A stretch of 64,000 nt of DNA from Pontederia crassipes. Taxonomy: Eukaryota; Streptophyta; Magnoliopsida; Commelinales; Pontederiaceae. The stretch spans positions 10,817,501-10,881,500 of the forward strand of contig CM060195.1 of NCBI GenBank assembly GCA_030549335.1, in the 5' to 3' direction. Under the pieces are notes generated by a model. The model did not search any database, was not told where the DNA came from, and saw only the letters and a list, made by a program, of their open reading frames with translations. Position 1 is the first letter of the stretch. Each line of letters starts with the position of its first letter. A program made the translations under genes and the position numbers. Positions 10,792 to 22,172 of this stretch are shown here, one piece after another.

Positions 10792-12567
10792 TGTAACGCC
10801 AGACAATTTTGAAAATGAAAAATAAAAAAGAAATTATGTTAGGACTTTTTCTTGGAACCGTCACCACATGTCTCTCATAAATTAACACTACGTGAGTGGA
10901 TTAGTGTTTATTCAGATATTCTAATCGAATACCAATCTAATAGAGTGTATCCTTTCATTCAATTATCATGGTGACCTGCATGTTTGGAAGAAAAACACGT
11001 CGTACGGATGCTAGGCACAAAACACCCTGGTCACTTTCCATTTTTTTTATCGCAGGAAAAATAATTCAGCAAATGTAATCATGATCGGTGTTTCTATAAT
11101 ATGATGATTAGCCGATTCTAAATACAACTTCTGACGCAAGTGGAAAGTGCGATCTGTTATCAAGGCATCATGCCACATTTTCTCACTAATTGCACCATTA
11201 GCATTAAATTCACACATTTTGTAACCGAGTAGGTATCTTGTGTTGTTTCTGCTACATTATTATTGGCCATTAAACATTTGCATTATATGTACTCTATGAC
11301 TTCATATCGGGGGGTTAGGCATATGGCTACTTACCTTATGGGCACCATTTGATTATAAATCCAGGTTTGCATTTAGTGCCTTCAAAAAATTCACCTTTGT
11401 TGATGAAACATCATTATCACAGTGCTACAGTATTATCAGGTACTGTAGCACCCAGCAGACTTCGCCCCAAGGTCCCAAAGAGCATATTGTAGCTACATCA
11501 AAATATGTCATACATGTGTTATGCTACAGTATCCATATGAAGCATTCTTATTATCTTATCCATTCTAATTTATGTATATCTCCTTGATATTAATGATGTT
11601 CCTTACTCAATTTACCTATGGGTATTCATTTTTCCTTATCTATATGATCTTATTCATGACCTTTTGAACTCTAAAGATAGGTATAGTTTAAATAAGATAA
11701 AATATTAAAGACATTAAATGAAGAGCTCTTATGTTTTGTTGACGACGTCAACTTGGCCAAAAGGGAGTCGAAAGATACTCCACTGGCCCATGTTTGGCAT
11801 TGAGATGCTCCGCCCTAGTCAAAAGAGAGTCGAAAGATACTCCACCGGCCCTATTAAAGGGAGTTGAAAGACACTCCAAAATAAGTGTAACATAGTGAAA
11901 ATGTAAAGATGACAATGATTATGATGATGAGCAATGCCCAATGATATTATGATCTTTTAATAATGATCATGTTATTCTCGTTACACTTATCATATTATCA
12001 TTAGTCTTGCTACTCCATTTTATGCATCTTGATCTTGATATTAACATACCAATTATGTCTACATGGCTCTATCATTTATGATTATGTTTATTTGATTACA
12101 TTTATGATGTCATTGCTGCTTATATGTCATATAATTATTATGTACTGGGCGTCAAAGCTCACAGGGAGGTTCACCTCCCCTGTGTATTCAATGTCACAGG
12201 TAATAACCTGTCACAGTAAAAATATGATGGCGCAGGCGACAGATCGAGCTCGTGGTGATATTTGCACATGATGTCGAGTCTCTTCAGTTTTCCTTCTATT
12301 GTCATCGAGTTGTATTTATCTTATCCAAACTCTCATGCTTATGTTATTTGGGACTCATTATGTTAAGTTATTAAGATTTCCGCACTCATTTCTATTGTAT
12401 CTCTTTTCAATCAAATAATTACTATTTTTCCTTCCGCAACTATGCCTCTATTATGTTGACCAGTCAAAGTCATATTTCGGTCAAAATATTGTACATGTAA
12501 GCTATGTCCCGTAATGTTTCCGAAATGTATTCAGCCACGTGGCGGGGTGCATTTCGGTGGCGTTATA
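10792..12567 (+). mobile_element. 3' LTR of a Ty3/gypsy fossil
   Basis: It starts TGTAACGCCAGAC directly after the polypurine-like tract and ends with GGTGGCGTTATA. The short inverted ends TGTAACGCC and GGCGTTATA fit a TG...CA LTR with a worn last position. Length is about 1.78 kb. An internal pair of AAAGGGAGTCGAAAGATACTCC-type repeats (about 11759, 11820 and 11855) is visible. The matching 5' LTR is not in the window. It lies inside what was probably an intron of the GDSL gene. Confidence 0.75.
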
Positions 12568-12825
12568 TTTATTGTCCACTCCAAAACAATGGATGTTGCG
12601 CACGTTTTAAAAAGTGATAATAATCCGATGAAAAATTTATAACACTACTCATATCGATGTGGGAAGTTCAGTGGCAAACTTAATAAAATCGAAACAATGT
12701 GCTACACATGTGGCTTAAATATAAAACTTTTCGCTCATGGTTGTACTGAGTAAAAAATGATGGTATGATCATGTGCTAGTTTTATTTTATGATAATGTTA
12801 TTTCGTTATTAAAATTCATCATTTG
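12568..12825. other. Short spacer between two LTR fossils
   Basis: Ordinary AT-rich sequence without coding or repeat signal. It may be retained GDSL intron DNA. Confidence 0.4.
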
Positions 12826-13757
12826 TGTACTATATGACACTTAGCTATACGAAATGCATGTACATTCGTAATTAGGTTAAAATATGAAGACTGAGTGATA
12901 TTAAATTGTTTGACGACTTAAATCATAATGCACAAAATTGAAGGATATTGTCACTTGTCGCCCCTTAACTCATTGTCAAAAAAAATAACTATGCACTGGT
13001 CCTTGTGTGTTAGCATTTTCTTTTGGGAAATAATTGTGCCCTGCACCTTGAAGTTAGTATTTCCTTAAGGAATAATTTTATTTTACCAAAAATTATATGT
13101 ATATTCCTATCGCCTTCGGGTGATGGAAGCTTCGAGGCCTAGGTAGTCTACAAGATTTTTTAATTATTGTTAAAATCAAAGATCGTTAATGTAACTAAAC
13201 TAAAATTACTGATGCCCACGAAAGTGGAATTCAAAAGGTTATAAAAGAAACTACGAGGAAGTTACTGAAGCAAGGTAATGGTAGATATGACTGACTTATG
13301 ACTGATGTCATTGTATGGTGATGATTACATGTTCTTGATGAATGACAAGTAGATCATATGATTAGATACATGACATACATGTATGCTCCTTTTCTTATAT
13401 GAAATAGGATGTATTTCATAGCATGACCTTTACATATTATAATTGGAAAACTCTGCGCTATGAATTCGTGCAGATAATTGATTAATAGAATGTATGACTA
13501 ACTTATGAAGACAAAGTTCACATGGCATAAGAATGAATAAAGTCAAGAGTCCTTAGATGTCTTGTCTTAGAAGTACTTTGTGAATAATGGATGTTTTCAT
13601 GTTTTATGACATTCACTTTCAAATGTTTTATTAAATCTTCCGTTAAAAATATTTTTTTGCTGCATTTATCAAAATAATTTTCTTATGATCATACGATGAT
13701 AAACGGATTAGCACTTTCTAATCATCCTCAACTTTGGGAAATGAAAATTGTTGAAGT
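12826..13757 (+). mobile_element. Partial gypsy LTR (fossil)
   Basis: It aligns with the inner-to-3' half of the LTR at 5935-7755. Shared landmarks are ACGAAATGCATGTACATTCG against ACGAAATGTATGCACAATCG, the following GTAATTAGGTTAAAATATGAAG, and the CCTAGGTAGTCTACAAG / CCTAGCTAGCCTACTG segment. Only the 3' half is recognisable, and divergence is considerable, so it is an old copy. Confidence 0.72.
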
Positions 13758-13879
13758 ATGATGTGAAAAAATGGTTAAGATGGATCGAGCGTTAAATTTT
13801 ATTTTGCAGCAGAATGAAAAAAAATAAGTTGAAAATCTTAAAGATAAAACCGCATATTAAGGGGTACGGATGTACGTAC

Positions 13880-15204
13880 ATTGATGCCAGAAGTTATTTT
13901 ATTGACGACGAGGGGAACGGAGGTAAGAACTTGACTGATTTCGAGGCCTTGGCACAACGGGTAGATGTAGTCGTTCCCTCCGATCTCTCAAAAGCGAATT
14001 ACTTAAAAGAGTGCCTGTTCACAAATAGACATGACTTGTTGAAATGTTAATCTCATCTATCAGTACAGTAGAACAATTAAATAAATTGTTTGGTGCATGC
14101 GATTTTTTTGCTGTAAAATATTAATGTTCTCATCCGTGATTCCTTTGTTCTTAATTTTATTTGTCGGCAACGAAACGGATCTCTCGAAAGATTGTGTAGA
14201 AAAGGAGGAAAGAATCAATAGCTTTTTGCTTACGTCACGCGACACAACATAATTTTATGACAGAGAAAGGGCTTCGAATGAAAGGTGGCGGTCGATTCTT
14301 ATGTTTTGACATTTCTTATATATTTCTAATGCTCAGTTTTTTTTTTGTTTTTTTTTTTTTGCAGAATGGAAATCTCAGATAACCAAAAAAAAAGTTTGTG
14401 GAGAGAGTGAGAATGTACACCAAAAATATTTTTGCTAAAGTCATTTGTGAATTATTTTGCTTGTGAGTTTAACATGTGGTTTTCAGACATTAAAAAAATG
14501 AATGAAAAGTATTTCTTTTATTTTTTTTTGTTTTTGAAAACGAAAGTTTAATTTTCAATATTTTAACACATTTTTTTTGTAATATGTAAAACATTTTCGC
14601 CGAAGTAAATAAATGGTGTGCCTACCAACATTGTTGGGGTTCGAGGAATTGAGCACTGCAACGAGGTCCTTGAACCAGTCGATCTGAGCATCAAATGAGT
14701 ACTCGGTCCAGAAGACGAGCAGCCCGAGGCTCTCGTAGAACTCTGCGTCGAGGGCCGTCGCCCCTCCGACCGCAAAGTTGGCGCCGTGGCGGAAGTCCTC
14801 GGCGCGGCCTCCGGCAAGGTATGGCCTGACGAAGAGCAACCCATGGGCTTCCGCTGCACACGCAAGATCGAGGGGTCAACTGATCATACGTACAACATCT
14901 ACGTACACATAACACGTCTACCGCCGGCCGCCCGGTGTAGAAGCATGCACTTACCGATGAAGTCGAGGATGATTCGACCGTTGGAGTAGCGGCCGGTGGG
15001 GCGCTGGAAGAAGGTCTCGCCGTATGGAAGGCTGCCGGTGGGATCATTCACGTCCGTCGACAGGAGTACGTGGTTGCCGGTGTCCGTGAGCGAGTCTCCG
15101 AAGCTGAAGATGGCGTCGTAGCAGCCGCCGGACGCCGCGGTACCAGTCAGTGCCTTCAGGTTTAGGACCAACAGGAGCAGATGAAGAAATCGTGAGATCG
15201 GCAT
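13880..15204 (-). CDS. GDSL esterase/lipase, copy A, exons 1-3 (3' end missing)
   Basis: Three minus-strand exons fit together. Exon 1 is 15204-14955, donor G|GTAAGT. Exon 2 is 14853-14626, acceptor TGTGCAG, donor G|GTAGGC. Exon 3 is 13986-13880, acceptor TTTTGAG, donor T|GTACGT. Phases agree and give a 195-codon open frame. The first ATG is at 15204; an in-frame TTG ten codons upstream is not a likely start. [16 protein letters not shown] begins a hydrophobic signal peptide, so the protein would enter the secretory pathway. Block I is [10 protein letters not shown] with the nucleophile Ser38, block [15 protein letters not shown] (about 107-119), block III EIGGNDY (about 160-166, oxyanion Asn164). 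[15 protein letters not shown] across the exon 1/2 join is typical of the family. Plant members are around 370-400 residues, so the second half is missing: only a fragment remains at 8284. Exon 2 to exon 3 lacks about 15 residues usual for the family, so that splice is a proposal. Probably a dying gene or pseudogene. Confidence 0.8.
13987..14625 (-). other. Proposed GDSL copy A intron 2
   Basis: This is 639 bp of AT-rich DNA with poly-T and poly-A runs (for example 14337-14361 and 14519-14531) between exon 2 and exon 3. The donor GTAGGC and acceptor TTTTGAG keep the reading frame. The family would normally have about 15 more residues before the EIGGND block. The stretch just upstream of the acceptor (plus strand 13987-14020) reads ALF-x-V-like residues interrupted by stops, so the true acceptor may have been further upstream before decay. 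Confidence 0.5.
14854..14954 (-). other. GDSL copy A intron 1
   Basis: A 101-bp intron with a consensus donor (GTAAGT) and acceptor (TGTGCAG), phase 1. In the duplicate near 27.2 kb the donor has become GTAGCT after a short deletion. Confidence 0.85.
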
Positions 15205-15234
15205 GGGAAGGGTGCTGCAAATTCTTGGAAGCAA

Positions 15235-16113
15235 ATTGAAGACCGCAGCAAACTAAAGTTAATATACTTCGGAAATTGATTGGATTTGACGTCATTTTTT
15301 ATTTGTAAAAACTGGATAGATTATATTATATTATACATATATGTGATATATAATTGTTTGGTCCCAATTGTTCCAAATGGTCTGATAATGAAATGTTAGC
15401 ATGTCAATTTACACGTTTAAATCATGCGCCCTTCGACCAAAGGCGATCATTAATTAGTGGTCACAATTAGTACTTTTTTCAGTGATGATAATGTTAATTT
15501 AAGCCAATTAGAGAGTTTTTGAACATTAATTCACTTAAAGGTAGCATTTGTTAATCAGAAGAGTAATAAAGGAAAAAGAAACCAAATAATTTAAAGAAAC
15601 CAAATAATTTTAAGTTGAACTATTCAAATTATATTTTCGTTCGATCACAAAGAATGCCCAAAGTCTATTAAAAAAAGAAAAAAAAGGTAAATTTAAAAAT
15701 AAAATGGCGTACAGCTTCAATTCTCAAATTTATGAGTCAGATAGTGACGCACCAACTATTCAAATTATATGTCCAAAAAGTAACCAATCTGAAATCTCAA
15801 AGTTCCTATAGTAATGGGATAGAAGGAGACCCCCTTAGTTCTTTTCTTTAGAAAAAAAAAATTAGGCTACTCCTAGTACAATGATTAAACTCTTTTCTTT
15901 TATATAGCATCCAATGTTTCAAATTTCACCATTTTTTGGATCATATTATCTATAATTTCTTATTCTTGAGCGATCAACTTATTCTTATCAAATAACAAAT
16001 AATTGTCTTGTTATATAAATTATGGATGACGAACAACTTTGTAAAATAGTGCTAAAGTGATTTATTTTATAACTTTCTTTTCCTACTAATCCTTTAAATG
16101 TTAACTATCTTTC
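15235..16113 (-). promoter_or_regulatory. Upstream region of GDSL copy A
   Basis: This is 880 bp 5' of the GDSL start (minus strand), AT-rich and without coding signal. It is present almost base for base upstream of the broken duplicate (27490-28376), including the shared GACCAAA...GATCATTAATTAGTGG block (15436-15460 and 27688-27720). A TATA-like run (ATATATAATTG, about 15345) lies about 140 bp upstream of the ATG. The promoter role is inferred from position only. Confidence 0.45.
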
Positions 16114-16118
16114 AAATA
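16114..16118. repeat. Target-site duplication AAATA, left (copy A solo LTR)
   Basis: AAATA at 16114-16118 is repeated at 21762-21766, immediately outside the solo LTR. The same pentamer flanks the copy B LTR (28377-28381 and 46768-46772), showing one insertion before the segmental duplication. Confidence 0.85.
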
Positions 16119-16386
16119 TTTAACAATCGAAAATTCAACCTAAAAGTTTTGAGCATTTAGGATAATTTCGCGTTGTTAGTCCGTTTGCCATATAACAAAA
16201 GTAAAAACTTTCTATTAGTCATATAACAATCACTATTGTATAGGACACTAAATATCTAAAACCTTCATTATATTAGTAATCTCAGTGTTCATATGGAAAC
16301 ATAGATTTTAACCCTAAGCACATGTAACACTTCGTCATAAGCTTGAGCTGTCATCCATCAATTAACTTTCGTTATTTGCACGAATC

Positions 16387-19206
16387 TGATCACTAGCTGA
16401 TTACTATATATTTTTATCTCATTTTAGATGTATTTCACCCATATCGAGCCCTCAAATTGCCTAACTTTTGGTCAATTATCTTTGGAATGCATGAATTGTG
16501 ATAACTAGTTGATCTCTCTCATTTTATACTTAATTTCATGTGCATAGAAATTCTGAAATGCTAAAATTCATTAATATCTCAATTCTATGTCAAGTTATAA
16601 TTTCTAGGGCAAGTTATCATTCCAATGTACAAAGTTATCATTATTTTAATTGAGCTGATTTCCAGTGATTATTCTGTCCTAAATCTTATGTCATCATGAA
16701 TTATTCATATTTGGATGATCATATTTCAACTTGTGTTAAGTTATCATTTCATTTCATTGGTTATCACTTTTGAATGTCGAGTTATCGTTTTAGGGCAAAA
16801 CTGTCATTTTGATGTGCAAGGCTATCAATTCTGCATAAAAGCATTAGGCAATCATTATATTATTGTCCTAACTCCTTGCTGCCCTGATTTGATCACATTT
16901 GAATAACCACAACTAAAATTATGACAAGTTATCATTTTTATGGCAACAAGTTATCATTTCCGGATCACCAAGTTATCAATACTATGAAATCCTATCTACA
17001 TTCGATTTCTGACCTTATTCACTTGCCATATTAATCCCTTTGATGCCTTCAATGCTCTGAACCACTCATATTTGGACAATTTCCATAATATATGCAAAGT
17101 TATCATTCCGAACAATAAGTTTTTATTAAACAAATAAAGTTTTTATTCCTCGACAACACCAAATCTTATTTGACAATAAAGTTGACATTACTTGTTGTCC
17201 TAATCCTTATTTGTTTAAATCTTATTTGAGGATTATGATGCTGGTTGTTTTGGGTCTTCTAGCAGGTATAATAAGACTGCAACAAGACTGCACAAGGTGA
17301 AAAAGGAGGGGGGACCACTGTCCAAAAAGGCATCTGATTTCTGCTGGAATCTCAGGACCACTGGACAGGTGGCTTGAATCAAGAGAAGGGAACATTCTGA
17401 TGCTGATCAAAGGGTGCACAGAAGACATATATAAGCTAAAAAAACTCTGGAATCAAGGGGGGAGCCTCCATTTGGAGGGCTGCTGGACAGGAAGCGGAAG
17501 TGGAGATGGAGTGGAGAAGAAGCTAATTTCTGCAGAACAACCCTCATTCCAAGATGAATAACTTCTATTCTTCATTATATTTTGTATCAAACCTTGTAAA
17601 TATGAGGAGCTAAATCCCATGTCTCCTAGGATAGAATAGTAGTCTAGTTTAATTGTAGATGGATAATGAACAAATCTGAATTCCTGCATTAATATCTTAT
17701 TTCTAGTTGTATTTCTGATTTCCTTTCCATATGAATCTGATCCTTGACATTGTAAGGTCCTGATTGTAGCTACAACTGAGAAGTTGTCATTTGTTCTAAT
17801 CTTGTTCAGAAATGAATCAAGAATCAATGCCAAATTTCTAGGTTCTAATCCAATTAGAAATCTGAATTCTGAAATCTATTTTTTTCCTCCAAATTTGATT
17901 TCTTATTTCTGAATTCTGTCAAATCTGTTTCTTCATTGTGGAGCCCTGATTTAATTGATAACTGAGAGGTTACTTATGGTTTCATTCTTATTCAGAAATG
18001 AATCAAGAGGTAATGGTGTTTCCAAGTTTATAATCCCTGATTTTATTGCAAACTTTTGAATGCTGATTTCTGATTTTCCCTTTGCTGATTTCTTGAATCT
18101 TTGGATTCTAATTTGCTGTTGCAAATCCTTGATCTCAAGAAATCAATAAGAAGTGAATCCTAGGGATACTTTGTTGTTCAGAGATGAACCAAAGAGCAAT
18201 GAAAAAGCTGAATTTCAATGAGTGACATGTGCTGAATTCCAATGTTTGCTAGTGCTGATTTCTGAATTCTTTAGTTGTTGCTTTCCTGAATTTAGGGAAA
18301 TTTTGATTGTCATTGTTAAACCCTATTTTAACCTACCACTGAGAGGTGGTCTTATGTCCTTCCTTGAGATTCAGAGATGAACCAAGGAGTAATGAAAATT
18401 TGTAGAATTCCCATGTGTAATTAGGTGCTGATTTCATTCAATCCCTTGGTAAAAATGTGGATTTCATTTGAATTTGCAGCTGAGAGACTGATTTAAAATC
18501 CTCTTGTAGTTTAGATATAAACCAATAAGCATTTGCATCAATATTGAATTGATTTCATCCATGTTTAGTTGATTGAAGCATTTTCCTCATTTCCCAAGTG
18601 TAATTGAAAGTTATCATTTCAAATTTCACTAAATTACTGAAATTCAGCAAGGAACTAAACTTTTGAACTTAATGTTGACTTGATTTCAGTGATGACCCTT
18701 TTCTAATTCAGCTTAGCTAATCAATCTTATGAGAATATGATGATTAGTTCTGGTTTATATTGCTGTGATAACAGCCCATTTTCAAGTTGGATTAAAATTG
18801 ACACATATTGATAACTTGTTCCATTCCATCCATAATTAAGTTAGATGAACCCCAACTCCTAGGAGAACCTTCCTCATTGATAGTTAAACCCCTTGAGCCT
18901 TAGTTTAGCATTTATAATTCAGTTTTGATAACTTTTCAGAAATTCAAAAACAGTTATCATTTTGGCCATTTAAAGAAATCGGTTTGAACTTTCTTTCAAT
19001 TTCTTGAAATTTTAACTTTAGTTAAGGCTAATCTAGATTGTTGTCTTAGGCTTCAAATCACTTTGGATACGACATTTGGGTAAACTACAATTGACCTATA
19101 TACTTGCAGTAGAAAGTTAATTAGGGAGTTAAATCAAAAATTGAAAAATATGAAATTTGACCTCAAAATCAGCAAGTTATCACTACACCCTTCAATATCA
19201 CTATCA
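16387..19206. mobile_element. 2.82-kb insertion with TG...CA ends and GAATC target duplication, probable solo LTR
   Basis: GAATC at 16382-16386 and again at 19207-19211 brackets a block starting TGATCACTAG and ending CACTATCA. Copy B has an empty site in the same LTR (around 28682, ...ACGGATC...AGTGCAGAG). This confirms a clean insertion after the duplication. TG...CA ends and a 5-bp duplication fit an LTR. No protein domain is visible. Inside are four degenerate units built around an ACTGAGAGGT...TTCAGAGATGAACCAA motif (17770-18540) and at least ten copies of AGTTATCA (16600-17110, 18608, 18951, 19173). I could not assign a lineage. A long LTR of the Tat/Ogre kind is one possibility. Confidence 0.7.
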
Positions 19207-19984
19207 GAATCCAGAGTGTAGGATTTCTCAATTAGAGTATGTAAAATCGTGCATATATCCTATACTACATACGATGCATTATCATCATAATAAAATATAA
19301 CATATGAACATGAATGACATGAACTATATCTTGAACCTTACATGACATTACATTATACTTACATTCATTTTCATAAAATATTCATGAAATATAAACATAA
19401 TGTCATACCTGCTTAACTTCAGATCCATCATCTGCAAGTATCATACAATATAAACAAACATTTATATCATTCGTAACATACATGATATAACAAATCATTT
19501 CATTTCACTTTCATTATCATGTACATGTAGGAGTTTCTTCATAACTCCTTTAATCCTTACTTCTTGACTTCTTTCACACTTTACATCTCCTCAGGGTTGC
19601 TTTATAACCTTTTGGATTTACGTTCATTTTTCTTTTCTTTCTTTATTATGTGATCCTTCATGTGTCATCTTCATCCTTCGTCTTTATCACATAATACTAT
19701 CTCGACTTTCATTCCATATCATTAAGTCATATATTAGGAACACATATCATAATAGGGAGGAACTTTATTCCTAGTCATCTTTAAGATATACAAACTTTAT
19801 GCTGAGGGACATTGTTCCTTGCAACGTACATACACATATGTATGCCTTTTACTTCTCAAGCTTAGGTCCCCTTAAAGTACATACATAAGTGTAGGACTTT
19901 ACTTTCTATCTTTACTTCTCCATCATCTTAACTTTCTTTGTTATAAGATACTTTTAAGTTCACTTTCCTTCTTACTTTCAATAT

Positions 19985-20190
19985 CTTTGATAGCTAGGCC
20001 ATATCCTTAGAAACACACGCATCATAATAGTGAGGGACTTTATTTCAAAGAATACACACATTATAATAATGAGGGACTTTATTTTGAAGAATACACATTA
20101 TAATAGTATTCTAGGGAATACACATACTTTCTAATGAGGGACTTTGTTCTCTGAGAAGAACATACACAAATGTAGGACTTTAGTTCGTAG
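19985..20190. repeat. Tandem array of about 45-bp units in solo LTR copy A
   Basis: Four to five imperfect units with the core ATAATGAGGGACTTTATT preceded by an ACACATTATA-like segment. The equivalent array in copy B is at 29525-29720. It is part of the LTR. Confidence 0.75.
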
Positions 20191-20434
20191 GCTTAGTTCC
20201 CGTTGAAATAGATACATAGGTGCAGGACTTTCCTTCTCATCATTGACGAGTGACAAGGACATTCTGTGCATTATACTTTACAATACATCTATCATTCATA
20301 TAAATCATTTTTCATATTTTAGCCTAATTACGACTGAGCATGCATTACGTATATCTATGTGTCATATACAATCAATACATAACCCATATACATAAGAAAA
20401 TAGGTTTAAAATGTCATAAAAACTATTTTCCAGC

Positions 20435-20720
20435 ATCATAGTCGTGCCAAAATATGTCATGGTCGTGCCCAACACTTTCACAGCTATGCCTGGTGTTGTC
20501 ACGCCTGTGCCAAGTGTTATCACGACCGTGCCTACATTTTTCATGGTCGTGTTAGTCTCAGCCATTCCCAGCCTTTGTCAAATTTCAGCATCGCTCTCGC
20601 TTACGATCTTGACCATGTTGGCCACGACTGTGCTTGGCCTTGTCACGGCCATAATGAAGGTGTGCATGACCGAGAGCCATCTAATCATTCGACTTTGTTC
20701 GCTTGATCATGGTCATTCCT
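20435..20720. repeat. About 30-bp GTCACGGCCGTGCC-type repeats in solo LTR copy A
   Basis: Repeated GTC(A/G)TGGTCGTGCC and GTTGTCACG-CTGTGCC units in a locally GC-richer zone. Copy B has the same zone at 29980-30300 with one unit more. Long open frames on both strands across this zone (20444-20758 plus, 20362-20565 minus) result from the repeat and show no domain. Confidence 0.7.
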
Positions 20721-21766
20721 ATGATTGGCATGACCGTGCCGGCGCCCTGAAATCCTGATTTCCAACTCGAAAATCTCGATTTTTAAGATCAAAACTTTAT
20801 TAAAAATAATCTAAACATTTAAAATATTGCATCTAAGCACAAAAGAATCATAGAATATATTAAAGCAATCGATTTCACTTCATCGTCAAGATTTAAGGCT
20901 TTTTCCTATAAATTCATACAACTACTAGAATCTATTCCCTGCATAGTATTCTGGCAGCAGACACTAAAACATTAATAACATAATTTATTCTTATTATTTT
21001 CATACGAATCCAATTTTCATAGAAAGGTTACACGAACCTTTAACTTGTGATTAAATTTCAAACTCCAATTCAGTATTTCTGATTTATGATACTTTTTACA
21101 AATTCATCTCACTATTACCCGAGACAATATGATAGTAGTCTGATGTTTGGAGCATAACTATTTTTATATGCCTTCAAATCGGATGAAACAAATTCTTTGG
21201 GAACTAAACTTCGAGGGCTTTCCATCCATATATTATTTGTAATTTTGGATAAGTAAAACCTACCAAAATAATTATTACAAAATAATCGCAAATTTAATAG
21301 TTATGCAACATAAATCATGCAACCCTCAATCAAAATTCCTATCAAGAACATGGTGTTCTTGAACCTCAAATCAAAACAAAACATCATTGAGTGGGGAGAG
21401 AGGGGTTTGGATCCCTTTTACATACCTTTGGATTTTAGATCTAAAATCCCACCTTTCCTAATCTAGAAGCCTCTATGTCTTATTCATCATTCTTCTTTAG
21501 CCTCTATGTCTTCTTGTCATTTCCCTTGAACCCTTAATCATCTCCTAATGTGGATCTTAAAAAGTATTCATCATGAAGAATATGACTCTAGATCTTCCAA
21601 CCTTAGAATTTCTTGTGGAGAAGAAAAAGATAGAGGAGGAAGGGTTGACGGCTAGGTTCGGAAGGAGACTAATAGGGTTTTTAGACCTTTATATAAAGTT
21701 ACATTAGAGTTTTGGCCCAAAAGGTCAAAATATCCTTGGCCTAATATTTTGGGATGTTACAAAATA

Positions 21767-22172
21767 TCTTTACATTAAATAACAATAAAGAGTTATACTG
21801 ATGCAATCTTCATTTATACTTTTACATCTATGGGATTCGAATACAAAGAAATAGAAAATTCATTAGCAATGATGTTCAGAACATGAGGTATAGAAAAAAA
21901 TGTAATTCATAGTAAAAATGAACCAAACTTAATTATGAAATAATCACAATGTCAATGACCAATAATCTTATGTCTCAGTAAATTATGGATTTCTTTACTT
22001 GTCTTACTCTTGATCATACTGTTCTTCTTGTTCATGATCATGTTATAGTTCATGCTCTTGTCCATGTTCTTGTTCATTTTCATGCTCCTATTATGTTAAT
22101 ATGCTTCTTCATATTCAATCTCATGTTCATATTTATTTTCTTTCTCCTTTGGCGCGCCGCACTACATAATTT
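21767..22172. other. Spacer between solo LTR copy A and the CACTA pair
   Basis: Shared with 46773-47033 and, in inverted form, with 43180-43435. Copy A has about 190 bp not seen in the others (about 21930-22130, rich in TTCATG/CATGTTC), and lacks about 60 bp present in copy B near 46842-46900. No gene is seen. Confidence 0.6.

Larger units (their letters stand above)
16119..21761 (-). mobile_element. Solo LTR, Ty3/gypsy type, copy A (split by an insertion)
   Basis: On the minus strand the LTR starts TGTAACATCCCAAAAT at 21761 and ends at 16119 in a worn terminus. Without the insertion at 16387-19206 it measures about 2.8 kb. It is flanked by AAATA on both sides with no internal coding region, the signature of a solo LTR left by recombination between two LTRs. 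It carries two tandem-repeat zones (19985-20190 and 20435-20720). A TATA-like TATATAAAG lies near 21699 on the minus strand. The counterpart is 28382-46767. It predates the duplication, so it is fairly old. Confidence 0.85.

Noticed and set aside
13814-14050. A 78-codon plus-strand open frame that looked like a small gene
   Set aside because: The opposite strand carries the recognisable GDSL block III with splice sites, so this frame is its antisense shadow.
14691-15047. Other overlapping minus-strand frames rich in Arg and Pro around GDSL exons 1 and 2
   Set aside because: They are out-of-frame readings of the GC-rich exons plus intron 1.
15205-15234. A longer GDSL start ten codons upstream (LPRICSTLP...)
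   Set aside because: The first codon would be TTG. The first ATG, at 15204, opens directly into the signal peptide.
19985-20190. Regularly spaced repeats resembling a CRISPR array
   Set aside because: Repeats are imperfect, the spacers are not unique, and the setting is a plant LTR.
20444-20758. A 104-codon frame with Val/Pro/Thr repeats (and 29986-30327, 29928-30230)
   Set aside because: It translates the 30-bp tandem repeats of the solo LTR, is open on both strands, and has no start context or domain.
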